Of a stretch of DNA of 63,497 bases, positions 53,205 through 62,718 are shown one piece after another. The notes under the pieces were generated by a model, which was not told the DNA's origin, did no database searches, and saw only the letters and a list, made by a program, of their open reading frames with translations. Each line of letters starts with the position of its first letter. The first letter of the stretch is position 1. The DNA is from Pirellulales bacterium. GTDB lineage: Bacteria > Planctomycetota > Planctomycetia > Pirellulales > JACPPG01. The translations under genes and the position numbers were made by a program. The stretch covers positions 1 to 63,497 of the forward strand of contig DASZWQ010000054.1 in NCBI GenBank assembly GCA_035546535.1, written 5' to 3'.

Positions 53205-54101
53205 GTGACAAGCACCCCTCCGCAGTCGTTCTACCTGCGTCATGAGTTCCTGATCAAACGCCTGCACTCGCTGACCGGTCTGATGCCGGTCGGCGCCTAC
53301 ATGGTGGTCCACCTGCTGACGAACGCCAGCATGTTGGCCGGGGCGCCCTCCTTTCAAAAGAACGTCGACTCGATCCATTCGCTCGGCCCGGCTCTGCCGC
53401 TGGTGGAATGGACGTTCATCTTCCTGCCGATCATCTTCCACGCCGTGGTCGGCGTGATGATCGTCCGCAGCGGCAAGTCGAATTCCAGCCGCTACTCCTT
53501 CTCGGGCAACGTTCGTTACACGCTGCAACGGGCCACGGCCTGGATCGCCTTGATCTTCATTTTCTGGCACGTGTTCCACATGCACGGCTGGATTCACAAC
53601 GATTACTGGATGAATAACCTGGCGAAGCCGCTGTACGGCGGGCAGTTCGATCCGCACCACGCCACGTCGTCGGTGGGAATCGCCTTGGCGCCGTTGACCG
53701 CTCGCGTGGCCTACGCGATCGGCGTCGCGGCGTGCGTCTTCCACTTCGCCAACGGCTTGTGGACGATGGGCATTACCTGGGGCATATGGGAAACGGCCGC
53801 CGCCCAGCGACGGGCCAACTGGCTGTGCGGCGGCATCGGCGTCTTGATTTTCGCGATCGGCATGGCCGCCTTGTTCGGTGCGGTGCGGGCCGGCGAGAAA
53901 GACAACCTGCTCAAGGCCGAGGCCTACGAACAGGCGAAGGACGACGCCGAGCGTCGCTTTGAAGAAGATTACAAGTCACGGCTCGAGCAAGAGAAAGCGG
54001 CCGAGAAGTCCCCCGCCGAAAAGGCCGCCGGACTTCCCGGCGGCAAAGAGGCTGCCGAGCCTGCAATCCCGCCCGTCGCTCAAGCGGACGTGGGCCCCTG
54101 A
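53205..54101 (+). CDS. sdhC: Succinate dehydrogenase cytochrome b subunit (type B)
   Basis: Membrane anchor that binds two hemes in B-type succinate:quinone reductases, with five helices in one polypeptide; no sdhD is present. Conserved His residues lie in MVVHLLTNASM, IIFHAVVG, FWHVFHMHGW and CVFHFANG. The 298-aa protein has a roughly 65-residue charged, Lys/Glu-rich C-terminal tail (DDAERRFEEDYKSRLEQEKA), which is not seen in the Bacillus protein and is probably cytoplasmic. The GTG at 53205 has GAGGA about ten bases upstream. It is the first gene of sdhCAB. Confidence 0.93.
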   Translation: MTSTPPQSFYLRHEFLIKRLHSLTGLMPVGAYMVVHLLTNASMLAGAPSFQKNVDSIHSLGPALPLVEWTFIFLPIIFHAVVGVMIVRSGKSNSSRYSFSGNVRYTLQRATAWIALIFIFWHVFHMHGWIHNDYWMNNLAKPLYGGQFDPHHATSSVGIALAPLTARVAYAIGVAACVFHFANGLWTMGITWGIWETAAAQRRANWLCGGIGVLIFAIGMAALFGAVRAGEKDNLLKAEAYEQAKDDAERRFEEDYKSRLEQEKAAEKSPAEKAAGLPGGKEAAEPAIPPVAQADVGP

Positions 54102-54200
54102 AAATCAAAGATGTGCCGCCGGCCGATCGGCTGGCGGCCCGCGGCCCGCTTTCGGCCGAGCCGCCTCGACAATCGATAACAGCGTGAGGTCAAAGCGAAC

Positions 54201-56219
54201 ATGGCAAAGCAACGCGTGATGATCGTCGGCGGCGGATTGGCGGGCCTGGCGGCTGCCATGCAATTGGCCGAATCGGGCGTCGACGTCGACCTGATGAGCC
54301 TCACGCCCGTCAAACGCTCGCACAGCGTGTGTGCCCAGGGCGGGATCAACGCCGTCAACTCGGTCACCCGGCAGCAGGGTGACCGGGAGTGGCTGCACTT
54401 CGACGACACGGTCTACGGCGGCGACTTCTTGAATCACCAGCCGCCGGTCAAGGAAATGACCGAGTGGGCGCCGAAGATCATCGATCTGATGGACCGCCTG
54501 GGTGTCCCCTTCAACCGCACGCCCGAGGGTTTTCGCGATCAACGCCGCTTCGGAGGCACGTTGTTCAAGCGCACGGCCTTTGCCGGCGCCACGACGGGCC
54601 AGCAGTTGCTGTATGCCCTGGACGAGCAGGTGCGCCGCTGGGAAGTGGCCGGCAAGGTCAAGAAGTACGAGTTCTGGGACTTCCTCGGACCGGTGGTCGA
54701 CGACGCCGGCATCTGCCGTGGCTGCATCGGGCAGGACCTGGTCACGATGGAGATTCGCGCCTTCCCGGCCGACGCCGTGATTCTGGCCACTGGCGGCTGC
54801 GGCTTGATCTACGGCCGCTCGACGATGTCGATGGCCTGCACCGGTAGCGCCGCAGCAAGGGCTTTCCGCGCTGGCGCCAAGTACGGCAATGGCGAGTTCA
54901 TTCAAGTTCACCCGACGGCCATCCCCGGCGCCGACAAGCTGCGACTGATGAGCGAAAGCGCTCGTGGCGAGGGAGGTCGCGTGTGGGTGCCGCGCAAGCC
55001 GCAAGATCCGCGCGACCCGAAGCAGATTCCCGAAGCCGAGCGCTACTACTTCCTGGAAGAGCGCTATCCCAAATATGGCAACCTCGTGCCGCGCGACATC
55101 GCCACGCGCGAAATCTTCAATGTCTGCACCTACGAGGGATTGTCGGTCGAGCACGATCGGCTGTGCGTTTACCTCGACGTGACGCACATTCCGCGCAAAA
55201 CGCTCGATCAGAAGCTGGGGGGCATTCTCGACATCTACGAGAAGTTCCAGGGTGTCGATCCGCGCGACACACCGATGAAAATCTTCCCGGCCGTCCACTA
55301 TTCGATGGGCGGGCTGTGGGTCGATTACGAGCGCACCGCGGCCGGCGGCCTGCGGCTCGGTTCGCCCAAGAACCAGGTCACGAACATCCCCGGCCTGTAC
55401 GCCATCGGCGAATGCGATTACCAGTACCACGGCGCCAACCGGTTGGGCGCCAACTCGCTGTTGAGCTGCATCTTCAGCGGTCTGATCACGGCGCCGGGCA
55501 CGATGGCCTGGATGAAGAGCATTCCGCGCGGCGCCGCGGCCGACCAGCCCTCGAGCCTGTTCGACAGTGCCCGCCGGCAGCATCAGCAAGCGCATGACAA
55601 CCTGCTCAAGCGCACGGGGGGCGGCGAAAACCCCTACCTGATTCACCAGGAACTGGGGAACGTCATGACGAAGGCGGCCACCGTGGTGCGGCGCAACGAC
55701 ACGCTGCGTGAGGCCTACGCCACGGTGTGCGAATTGGAATTACGCGCCAAGCATTGCTCGCTGTCGGACACCGGCAACTGGACGAACCAGAACGTGGTTT
55801 TCACCAAGGCCCTCCTGGATATGCTGCCGCTGGCCAAGGTCATCGTCAAAGGCGCCTTGCAGCGCGACGAATGCCGCGGCGCGCATTTCAAGCCGGAGTT
55901 CGAGATGCCAGGCCTGAAATCGACCGACCCGGCCGAGCACCGCCGCGAGGCCGAGGCGTGGTGCGACCGGTTCGAAGAAAACACCCGTAAATGGCTGAAA
56001 TCGACCGTCGCCACTTACGTGCCGGATGGCGATCCGGTGCTGACCTATGAAGAGGTCGACACGACGTTGATCGCGCCGCGGCCACGCCTGTATGGGCTGG
56101 TGGGGGCGGAAGCGATCGAAGAAGTGTGGAAGGAGCGTTCCGCGGCCAAGGCAGGCGCGGGGCACGATGGCAACGGCGCCACGGGCAAAAGTGGCGCGAA
56201 AGCCGGCGCCGCGAGCTGA
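54201..56219 (+). CDS. sdhA: Succinate dehydrogenase flavoprotein subunit
   Basis: Catalytic subunit oxidising succinate to fumarate. The FAD loop is IVGGGLAGLAAAMQLAE. The His for covalent FAD attachment is H41 in the HSVCAQGGINAV segment. Active-site segments LIYGRSTMSMACTGS and AIGECDYQYHGANRLGANSLLS are present. At 672 aa it is longer than E. coli SdhA, with an Ala/Gly-rich C-terminal tail (about 25 residues). A 249-bp gap with a repeat follows before sdhB. Confidence 0.95.
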   Translation: MAKQRVMIVGGGLAGLAAAMQLAESGVDVDLMSLTPVKRSHSVCAQGGINAVNSVTRQQGDREWLHFDDTVYGGDFLNHQPPVKEMTEWAPKIIDLMDRLGVPFNRTPEGFRDQRRFGGTLFKRTAFAGATTGQQLLYALDEQVRRWEVAGKVKKYEFWDFLGPVVDDAGICRGCIGQDLVTMEIRAFPADAVILATGGCGLIYGRSTMSMACTGSAAARAFRAGAKYGNGEFIQVHPTAIPGADKLRLMSESARGEGGRVWVPRKPQDPRDPKQIPEAERYYFLEERYPKYGNLVPRDIATREIFNVCTYEGLSVEHDRLCVYLDVTHIPRKTLDQKLGGILDIYEKFQGVDPRDTPMKIFPAVHYSMGGLWVDYERTAAGGLRLGSPKNQVTNIPGLYAIGECDYQYHGANRLGANSLLSCIFSGLITAPGTMAWMKSIPRGAAADQPSSLFDSARRQHQQAHDNLLKRTGGGENPYLIHQELGNVMTKAATVVRRNDTLREAYATVCELELRAKHCSLSDTGNWTNQNVVFTKALLDMLPLAKVIVKGALQRDECRGAHFKPEFEMPGLKSTDPAEHRREAEAWCDRFEENTRKWLKSTVATYVPDGDPVLTYEEVDTTLIAPRPRLYGLVGAEAIEEVWKERSAAKAGAGHDGNGATGKSGAKAGAAS

Positions 56220-56251
56220 TTTGACCGAACAGAAATACAATCCACAGCTTT

Positions 56252-56322
56252 CGCAGATTGCACAGATAACATTTTGCAGAGGCCGATCCCTTTCAACGGC
56301 TTCTTAATCTGTGTCATCTGCG
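56252..56322. repeat. Imperfect inverted-repeat element between sdhA and sdhB
   Basis: The arms CGCAGATTGCACAGATAA (56252-56269) and TTAATCTGTGTCATCTGCG (56304-56322) are inverted copies of one sequence family. The element at 12682-12769 uses the same arms. It lies within an operon, so it may form a hairpin in the sdhA-sdhB mRNA. Confidence 0.7.
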
Positions 56323-56468
56323 AGATCTGCTCAGTAAATCGCCCGGAAGCCAACGTCGAAACATAACCGCCAACGCATATTTTCATGCCTTCGGGTGCCG
56401 CTCGGGCGGCATGAACACTGCGGATGGATGCCTTTTAACACGCACCGCCCATGAGGGCGAGAGAATTC

Positions 56469-57362
56469 ATGCAAGCCAACACCAACGGACATTCGTCTCA
56501 CGAATCACACGGCGATGGGCATGGAACGGCCGCGGCGCACGTCGCGGAATTCGATGTGCGCATCCTCCGCCAGGCCGAGCCGGGTGAGCCCAGCTACTGG
56601 GAACGGCATCGCGTCAAGCGCGAGCCCGACATGAACGTCATCAGCGTGCTGCAGCGGATCGCGGCGCAGGCCAAGACCGTCGAAGGCGAACGCGTTGCTC
56701 CCGTGGCTTGGGATTGCAACTGCCTGGAAGAGGTGTGCGGCGCCTGCACGATGCTCGTCAACGGCCGCGTACGGCAGGCTTGCACGGCACTGGTCGATCG
56801 CTTGCTGGCCGAGCAGCCGGACGAGATCGAGCTGCGGCCGATGGAAAAATTCCCCGTCGTGCGCGACCTGGTGGTGAATCGTCGCCGGCTGTTTCGCGCG
56901 CTGGAAAAAGTTCGCGCCTGGATTCCGGTCGACGGCTATTACGACATGGGGCCCGGCCCGCGCGTCTCGCCCGAGCAGCAGCAGCAAGCGTATCCGCTAT
57001 CGGAGTGCATGAGCTGCGGTTGTTGTTTGGATGCCTGCCCGCAGTTCACGAAGCTGGAATTGGAACCGCACGAGGGCGAATCGGCGGCCGATTTCGCCAA
57101 GCGCGAAGAAGCGGCGTTCGACACGCATTTCGTCGGCGCCCACGCGATCAGCCAGGTCGTGCTGTTCAACAATCACCCGACGGGCGCTCTGAACGCCGGC
57201 GAGCGGCTCGACGCCCTGATGGCCCCCGGCGGCATCCAGGATTGCGGCAACGCGCAGAACTGCGTGAACGTCTGCCCCAAGAAGATCCCGCTCACCACCA
57301 GCATCGGCCGCGCCGGCCGATCGACCACCGTGCGGTCGATCGCCAAGTGGTTCAGCAGCTGA
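56469..57362 (+). CDS. sdhB: Succinate dehydrogenase iron-sulfur subunit
   Basis: Passes electrons from SdhA to the quinone and hemes of SdhC. The [2Fe-2S] ligands are in CNCLEEVCGACTMLVNG and the later RQAC. The [4Fe-4S] and [3Fe-4S] motifs are CMSCGCCLDACPQ and CGNAQNCVNVCPKK. The 297-aa form starts MQANTNGHSSHESHGDG, a His-rich N-terminal stretch (residues 1-30) ahead of the ferredoxin domain. An in-frame ATG at 56451 is an alternative, but GAGAG just before 56469 favours the latter. Confidence 0.94.
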   Translation: MQANTNGHSSHESHGDGHGTAAAHVAEFDVRILRQAEPGEPSYWERHRVKREPDMNVISVLQRIAAQAKTVEGERVAPVAWDCNCLEEVCGACTMLVNGRVRQACTALVDRLLAEQPDEIELRPMEKFPVVRDLVVNRRRLFRALEKVRAWIPVDGYYDMGPGPRVSPEQQQQAYPLSECMSCGCCLDACPQFTKLELEPHEGESAADFAKREEAAFDTHFVGAHAISQVVLFNNHPTGALNAGERLDALMAPGGIQDCGNAQNCVNVCPKKIPLTTSIGRAGRSTTVRSIAKWFSS

Positions 57363-57400
57363 AGGCCGACGTTCCACGCTACAGCGTCAACGCAGGCCGC

Positions 57401-60118
57401 TTACACGGCCTTTGGATTGGCTTGCGTGTAGGTCGCGGCCGCGTTTAGCGTCACGCCCGAGGCGACATTCTCCACCTCGTCGTCGAGCGATTCGCCGTTG
57501 GGGCTGGTCAGCGACGGATGCTGGGCCAGGTACTGACGAACGAAGACCAGCGTGTCCTCGATCACGTCCGCCTGCAAGAGCAGCAGGTCGCCCGGTCGCA
57601 GCGCGTCCAGGGCCGCTTCGACCGCGTTGGTCGCGCCCTGGAAATCGTTGATTTCCTTTACGCGCGGTCCGGCCGCCAGGCCCGATCGCAGCAAGCGCAT
57701 GATCTCGCCATCCTCGCGGCCGCGCTTGTATTGATCCTCGTAAAGGATCACGCGGTCAAAAGCGGCGGCAATGATCTGCCCCTGGCGAACCATGTCTTCG
57801 TCGCGCCGATCGCCCGCCGCTGAATAAACAACCGAGCGGCGTTCGTGCGGGAAGGTGCCGATCGCTTCGATCAAGGCTTCCAGCGCCGAAACGTTGTGGC
57901 CATAGTCCATGATCACCGTGGCGCCACCCAGCGACAGCACGTTGAACCGGCCCGGCACCATGTCGGACTCGCTGCTGAAGCTTTGCAGGCCGGCCGCGAT
58001 GTCGGCCATCGGTACGCCCAATCCCCAGGCCGCGGCGGCCGAAGCCAGCGCGTTTTCGGTCATGAACGCCACGCGCCCCTGGCGGGTGATCGGAATATCA
58101 ACGATCGGCACCTGGCATTCGATCGTGTTGCCGGTGGCCAGCACGAGCTGCTTGTCTTTGACAAACGCCAGCCGGCCCCCCGCCTCGCGATGCTGCTGCA
58201 TCACCGGGTGTTCGCCATCCTGGGCGAAGAAGATCACGCCACCGCGGCAATGCGCGGCCATGCCCGCTGTGTACGGATCGTCGGCCTTGAGCACGGCGTA
58301 ACCCTTGGGCGGCACGACGTCGACGGCCGTGCGTTTGACCAGGGCCATGTCATCGAGCGTGTTGATATCCGAGAGGCCGAGATGGTCGCCCGCGCCAATG
58401 TTCGTGACCACGGCCACGTCGCACTGGTCGAAACCGAGCCCTTCGCGCAGCACGCCGCCGCGGGCGATTTCGAGCACGGCCACGTCGACCTTGGGATTCA
58501 TGAGCACGGTGCGAGCGCTTTGCGGTCCGCTGCAATCGCCGGTTTCGATGCGGCGGCGATCGATGTAGATCCCCTCAGTGCAGGTCATGCCGACGTGCCG
58601 GCCGATCGACATCAAGATGTGCGCGATGCAGCGCGTGGTCGTGGTCTTGCCGTTGGTGCCGGTGACCGCCGCGATGGGAACGCGACCGTTGTCGCCCGGC
58701 TGGAATAACGTCGAGACGATCGCTTCGCCCACGGGGCGCGGCTTGCCGCTCGATGGCTCGATGTGCATGCGCAGTCCCGGGCCCGCGTTAACTTCGACGA
58801 TCACGCCTCCTTGCTCTTCCAGCGGACGACCGATGTCCGAAGCCACGACGTCGATGCCGGCGATATCCAGGCCAATGACGCGGGCCGCTTCGAGCGCGCG
58901 GGCCGCCACCTGCGGGTGGACGCGATCGGTGACGTCCGCCGCGGTACCACCGGTGCTGAGATTTGCGTTGCGACGGATCAGCACGCGCATTCCCTTGGCC
59001 GGCACGGCTTCGGGCGCGAGACCTTGTTCGGCCAGCACGGCCAGGGCGATCGTATCGATACGAATCTTGCTCAGCGAAGTGGCATGGTCGTCGCCGCGCT
59101 TGGGATTCTGGTTCTCGATTTCGACCAGCTCGGCGACCGTATGAACGCCGTCGCCCGTGACTTGCGCCGGTTCACGCCGAGCGGCGGCGATCAGCTTGCC
59201 GCCGATCACCAGCAGCCGGTAATCGTCGCCCGGCGCAAAACTCTCGACCAGCACGGTCGATTCTTCGGCGCGGGCCGCCGCGTAGGCCTTGAGCACTTGT
59301 TCGCGCGTGGTGAGGTTGGTCGTAACACCGCGTCCTTGGTTGCCGTATTGCGGCTTGACGACGACCGCCCCGCCGATTTCCTCGGCCGCCCGCCAGGCGT
59401 CCTCGGCATCATCCACGGTGCGACCGGCAGGGGCCGGCACACCAACGGTGCGCAGGAGCCGGCGCGTCAGCTCTTTGTCCTGGGCGATGGTTTCGGCAAT
59501 GGCGCTGGTCAGATCGGATTCGGCGGTCCACACGCGGCGCGCCTTGGCTCCCCATCCCAATTGAACGAGGCTGCCGGTGTTCAAGCGGTGCGTCGGAATG
59601 CCCCGGGCGTGCGCCGCGTCGACGATCGATCGCGTGCTCGGCCCGAGCTGCGTCTCGTGCAGAAGAGAACGGAGTTGCGTAACTTCATTATTCACGTCGA
59701 AGCGGTGATCGTGTACGGCGGCCAGGAACAAGCGGTGAGCCGCCGCCAGCGCCGCGCGGCCGACGCTTTCCTCACGATAGCGCACGATCACGCGATACAC
59801 GCCAGGCTCGCTCGTCTCGCGGGCCTTGCCAAAACCGACTTCCGATCCGGCCAGGCACTGCAGCTCGATGCAGATGTGTTCCAGAATGTGGGCCGGGTAC
59901 GTTCCCTGGCGCAGACGTTGAAAGAAGCCGCCGCGCTCGCCAACGCTGCAACGATGTTCGACGAGCGACGGCAACCAGCTCATCAGCCGATCGTTGAAGC
60001 CGGGCAGCGAATCCGACGGCGAGTCCTTCAGCGGTCCCAGATCGACGATCGCTTCCAACACCGGGAACGAAGCCCAAATGTTCGGACCACGCAACGCCAA
60101 CACCTTGCGGATTTCCAT
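57401..60118 (-). CDS. cphA: Cyanophycin synthetase
   Basis: Polymerises aspartate and arginine into cyanophycin, a nitrogen-storage polymer, using ATP. The 905-aa protein has the family order: an N-terminal domain (about residues 1-160), an ATP-grasp domain (about 200-480; VVVKPQYGNQGRGV, VEVNAGPGLRMH) and a Mur-ligase-like domain (about 490-870). The Walker loop is AVTGTNGKTTTTRC and the ATP site includes MDYGHN. The ATG at 60118 has AGAGGAAAGG upstream. No cyanophycinase gene is in the window, so the degradation partner is elsewhere or absent. Confidence 0.95.
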   Translation of the reverse strand: MEIRKVLALRGPNIWASFPVLEAIVDLGPLKDSPSDSLPGFNDRLMSWLPSLVEHRCSVGERGGFFQRLRQGTYPAHILEHICIELQCLAGSEVGFGKARETSEPGVYRVIVRYREESVGRAALAAAHRLFLAAVHDHRFDVNNEVTQLRSLLHETQLGPSTRSIVDAAHARGIPTHRLNTGSLVQLGWGAKARRVWTAESDLTSAIAETIAQDKELTRRLLRTVGVPAPAGRTVDDAEDAWRAAEEIGGAVVVKPQYGNQGRGVTTNLTTREQVLKAYAAARAEESTVLVESFAPGDDYRLLVIGGKLIAAARREPAQVTGDGVHTVAELVEIENQNPKRGDDHATSLSKIRIDTIALAVLAEQGLAPEAVPAKGMRVLIRRNANLSTGGTAADVTDRVHPQVAARALEAARVIGLDIAGIDVVASDIGRPLEEQGGVIVEVNAGPGLRMHIEPSSGKPRPVGEAIVSTLFQPGDNGRVPIAAVTGTNGKTTTTRCIAHILMSIGRHVGMTCTEGIYIDRRRIETGDCSGPQSARTVLMNPKVDVAVLEIARGGVLREGLGFDQCDVAVVTNIGAGDHLGLSDINTLDDMALVKRTAVDVVPPKGYAVLKADDPYTAGMAAHCRGGVIFFAQDGEHPVMQQHREAGGRLAFVKDKQLVLATGNTIECQVPIVDIPITRQGRVAFMTENALASAAAAWGLGVPMADIAAGLQSFSSESDMVPGRFNVLSLGGATVIMDYGHNVSALEALIEAIGTFPHERRSVVYSAAGDRRDEDMVRQGQIIAAAFDRVILYEDQYKRGREDGEIMRLLRSGLAAGPRVKEINDFQGATNAVEAALDALRPGDLLLLQADVIEDTLVFVRQYLAQHPSLTSPNGESLDDEVENVASGVTLNAAATYTQANPKAV

Positions 60119-60884
60119 ACTCGCGTTCAGCCTTTCCTCTGCGGTGCAGGCGATCGGGGCGCAGTTCCAACGCGCTCGCGCGATTCTGACCGGATTCGAA
60201 AAAGTTTCTCAGGGGGGACCAAAGCTTCTTGCCCGCAAGCTAATAGGGCACAGCGGGGCAGATACTAACGCAAAGGCGGGACAACTCTAAAGGTGGATTC
60301 TGGCAAACTGCGAAAGCGATCGCGCAATTCCGTCGCTCGCAGTGGACCTCGGGAAAATCTGCTCGGCACCGTCTGCGGTGGGGCTGGTGCGGGTGCCCGA
60401 GCGTGTATAGCCGCCGGGGATACTGGGCAGGTGTGCTACCTCAATCCTATCGCTAGGCCCAAGGCGAAAGCAAGAATGTCCCAGGCAAAAGCAGATCGGG
60501 CAAGCAGTATCGAAAAAACGGCCTGCCTTCGGCTGCGATAACCGCCCCAGTTTAACGGCAGCGGCGCAGGCGCGCTTCGCCCCCCGTCAAACGGTCGAAA
60601 GGGCCGGCCGCTCGCCGGAACCGATCAATGAAGCTTGATCGTTAGGTAATTCGACGAACGCCGGGTGAGGAGTGCCATCATCACCTTAAAGCTTAGCCCA
60701 GACGGACTTGAGGCGAGCCGCCATGCAGGGCCCCGACGCGCCGCCGGGTGATTGGCGGTCGCGGGTAAATCGCCGCCGGGTGAACGCACCGGACGCTTCG
60801 AGCCGGCGCTGGGTTCGGTTTGCTACCAGCTTGCTTTCGGACTAACAAAGCCGCCGGACCTCTCCGACCATTTTCCGGAACGGC
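60119..60884. other. 767-bp intergenic region between cphA and spoVG
   Basis: Both flanking genes are on the minus strand, so this region holds the cphA promoter and the end of the ispE-spoVG unit. The short frames are not credible genes. Apart from the hairpin after spoVG, I see only GC-rich, weakly palindromic sequence such as GGCGG and CCGCC around 60755-60780. Confidence 0.5.
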
Positions 60885-60886
60885 TT
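60848..60886 (-). terminator. Hairpin at the spoVG stop
   Basis: AAGCCG and CGGCTT pair, then TCCGG and CCGGA with an AA bulge, giving an 11-bp imperfect stem overlapping the spoVG TAA. It lacks a T-run on the minus strand, so termination is tentative. Confidence 0.4.
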
Positions 60887-61559
60887 AAAAGATGCCCGCG
60901 CCAAAGCCGCCGGGGGTTGGGTCCTCGGTCGCGGGGCGGTTGACGTGCTGCTGTGCCGGCGCCTTGTGCGGCCCACGCGGCTCGTGTACGGCGGGTTCGA
61001 CCTTCGTCTGCTCATTGCGAACAGGCTCAGGGCGGGCACGCTCGACTTTGGTATGTTCGACGTGCTTGGGCCGGGCATGCGGCTCGCCACGCGGCTCGCG
61101 GGGGTGAAACAAGTTGTGTTTCGCCGGCGGACGCGAGTACTCTTCGTCGAAATCGTCGTAGCTCGACACGTAACCGGGCAGCTGCGCGGCCTTCAGCTCT
61201 TCCTGGTACGAGGTGATAACCTTTTCCTGAATCATCTCGCGGCAGCGCGAATTGATCGGATGGGCGATGTCGGCATAGAGCTTCGCGCGGCCGTCCTCGT
61301 CTTTGGCGGCGCGATCCTCCTTCTGCCGCAGGCCGCATTGATTGCAGTACTGTGCGCGCAAGTGATTCTTGTAGCCACATTGCGAACAGTGCGACGTCAG
61401 CTTGCGACTGGGCATGGCCACGAAGGGGCCATTCGTGCCTTCGATGATCTTCAAGTCGCGGATCACGAAGCAGTCGTCCAGCGTGATCGAACAGAATGCG
61501 TGCAGCCGCTCGCCGGCGACTTCGTCCATGAGCTTGATGCGAACTTCAGTGATTTCCAC
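60885..61559 (-). CDS. spoVG: SpoVG-family protein with zinc-ribbon insertion and long basic tail
   Basis: SpoVG proteins are small DNA/RNA-binding regulators. The first half of the fold ([14 protein letters not shown] through [13 protein letters not shown], residues 1-53) and the second ([15 protein letters not shown], 97-111) are canonical. Between them lies a 43-residue insert with two CxxC pairs, C58-x2-C61 and C72-x2-C75, that forms a zinc ribbon; Bacillus SpoVG has only about 8 residues there. A 90-residue His/Pro/Lys/Glu-rich tail follows (about 130-224). The gene lies 27 bp after ispE, as ispE and spoVG are near neighbours in Bacillus too. Function is inferred. Confidence 0.88.
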   Translation of the reverse strand: MEITEVRIKLMDEVAGERLHAFCSITLDDCFVIRDLKIIEGTNGPFVAMPSRKLTSHCSQCGYKNHLRAQYCNQCGLRQKEDRAAKDEDGRAKLYADIAHPINSRCREMIQEKVITSYQEELKAAQLPGYVSSYDDFDEEYSRPPAKHNLFHPREPRGEPHARPKHVEHTKVERARPEPVRNEQTKVEPAVHEPRGPHKAPAQQHVNRPATEDPTPGGFGAGIF

Positions 61560-61586
61560 GTCTGTTCTCCTTAACAGCTTCCTCGG

Positions 61587-62492
61587 TCATTGGGGCCCGG
61601 CGACCGCAAATACCTGCGCGAACCCGCGGTTACGCAGGGCGGCCGCCAACCGCCGGGCGTGCCTGGCATGGCGGCACAGGCCAAAGTAGGCGCTGCCGCT
61701 GCCAGTCATTTGAGAGCCCAAGAAATCCAGCCTCTTGAATTCATCGCGCACCCGCGCGATCCACGGCGAAAGGCCGGCGGCGGCGGGTTCGAGTCGATTG
61801 TGCAGCAGCCGGCCCATCGCGGCCCCGTTCCCGCGGCGCCAGGCAGCGACGAGCGCGTCGGCCCGGCACGGCGTTTCCGCGGGCCGGCAATGCCGATAGA
61901 CTTCGGCCGTCGATAATCCAGCGGGCGGCTGGACGATGACGAAATGCAATGGCGCAAGATCCGCTTCGACGTGTACTTTCTCGCCCCGACCAGAGCACAG
62001 TGCTACGCCGCCGGCGAGGAAGAACGCGACATCGCTGCCAAGTTGGCTGGCAACTTCGCTGAGCCGCGCGATCGGCCAGTTCAGATTCCAGCCGATATTG
62101 GCCGCCACGAGCGCCGCGGCCGCATCGCTTGAGCCGCCAGCCAGGCCGGCTTCGAGCGGAACGCGCTTAACAAGGTCGATATGCGCGCCGGCGTCGATCC
62201 CGGCCGCTTCGCGCAGCAGCCGCGCGGCGCGAACGGCGAGGTTGTTATCACCGAGCGTCGGTACCGGGCGCGCGGCCTGTTTGTGGATCGGACGCGCGTA
62301 GCACCATCGGCACGTACAATCGATAGGGCCGTCGGGCGTCGACTGGAAGGCTAGAGCGTCACACAGACTGACCGGCACCATGAGAGTCTCGATCTCATGG
62401 AAGCCGTCAGTGCGCTTGCCCAACACCTCTAAAAAGAGATTTAACTTCGCCGGTGCAAAGATTTTGACCGGCGAAGCCCGGTGAACGTGCAT
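61587..62492 (-). CDS. ispE: 4-diphosphocytidyl-2-C-methyl-D-erythritol kinase
   Basis: GHMP kinase of the MEP isoprenoid pathway that phosphorylates CDP-ME. The 301-aa protein has the substrate segment APAKLNLFLEV with Lys16, the GHMP ATP loop PLEAGLAGGSSDAAAAL near residues 110-126 containing the catalytic Asp, and the C-terminal MTGSGSAYFGLC glycine motif. An insertion with CTCRWC at about residues 60-65 is unusual. The start MHVHRASPVK is supported by a possible -10 box just upstream. Confidence 0.93.
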   Translation of the reverse strand: MHVHRASPVKIFAPAKLNLFLEVLGKRTDGFHEIETLMVPVSLCDALAFQSTPDGPIDCTCRWCYARPIHKQAARPVPTLGDNNLAVRAARLLREAAGIDAGAHIDLVKRVPLEAGLAGGSSDAAAALVAANIGWNLNWPIARLSEVASQLGSDVAFFLAGGVALCSGRGEKVHVEADLAPLHFVIVQPPAGLSTAEVYRHCRPAETPCRADALVAAWRRGNGAAMGRLLHNRLEPAAAGLSPWIARVRDEFKRLDFLGSQMTGSGSAYFGLCRHARHARRLAAALRNRGFAQVFAVAGPQ

Positions 62493-62521
62493 CCTACGCG
62501 TTCCCGACCTTGGCGGAGCGA

Positions 62522-62548
62522 ATTATCCCGACGCACGAAAATCAACAA
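62522..62548 (-). promoter_or_regulatory. Possible promoter for ispE-spoVG
   Basis: On the minus strand GATAAT (five of six matches) lies 30 bp upstream of the ispE ATG. TTGTTG or TTTGTT stands 15-16 bp before it. The -35 match is weak. Confidence 0.35.
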
Positions 62549-62718
62549 AATCTAATGATGGCAAATTGGGCGCGCGGGTGCCCCAGTTTCGAGCGGGAAT
62601 TCTAGCCGCTTCGAACAAGGGGGTCAATCGGAACCTGACCGAAGGATTGACAGGCCATATCCCTTGTCGCTGCCGATTGCTAGCACCAAAGTCGCCGTGG
62701 GCGGTGTATGTTGCTCGC

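Noticed and set aside
60293..60541. An 82-codon plus-strand frame between cphA and spoVG
   Set aside because: No family resemblance, no start signal and opposite to both flanking genes.
62647..62652. Perfect TTGACA box before the SLOG-type gene
   Set aside because: No acceptable -10 box stands at 15-19 bp, so I do not call a promoter.
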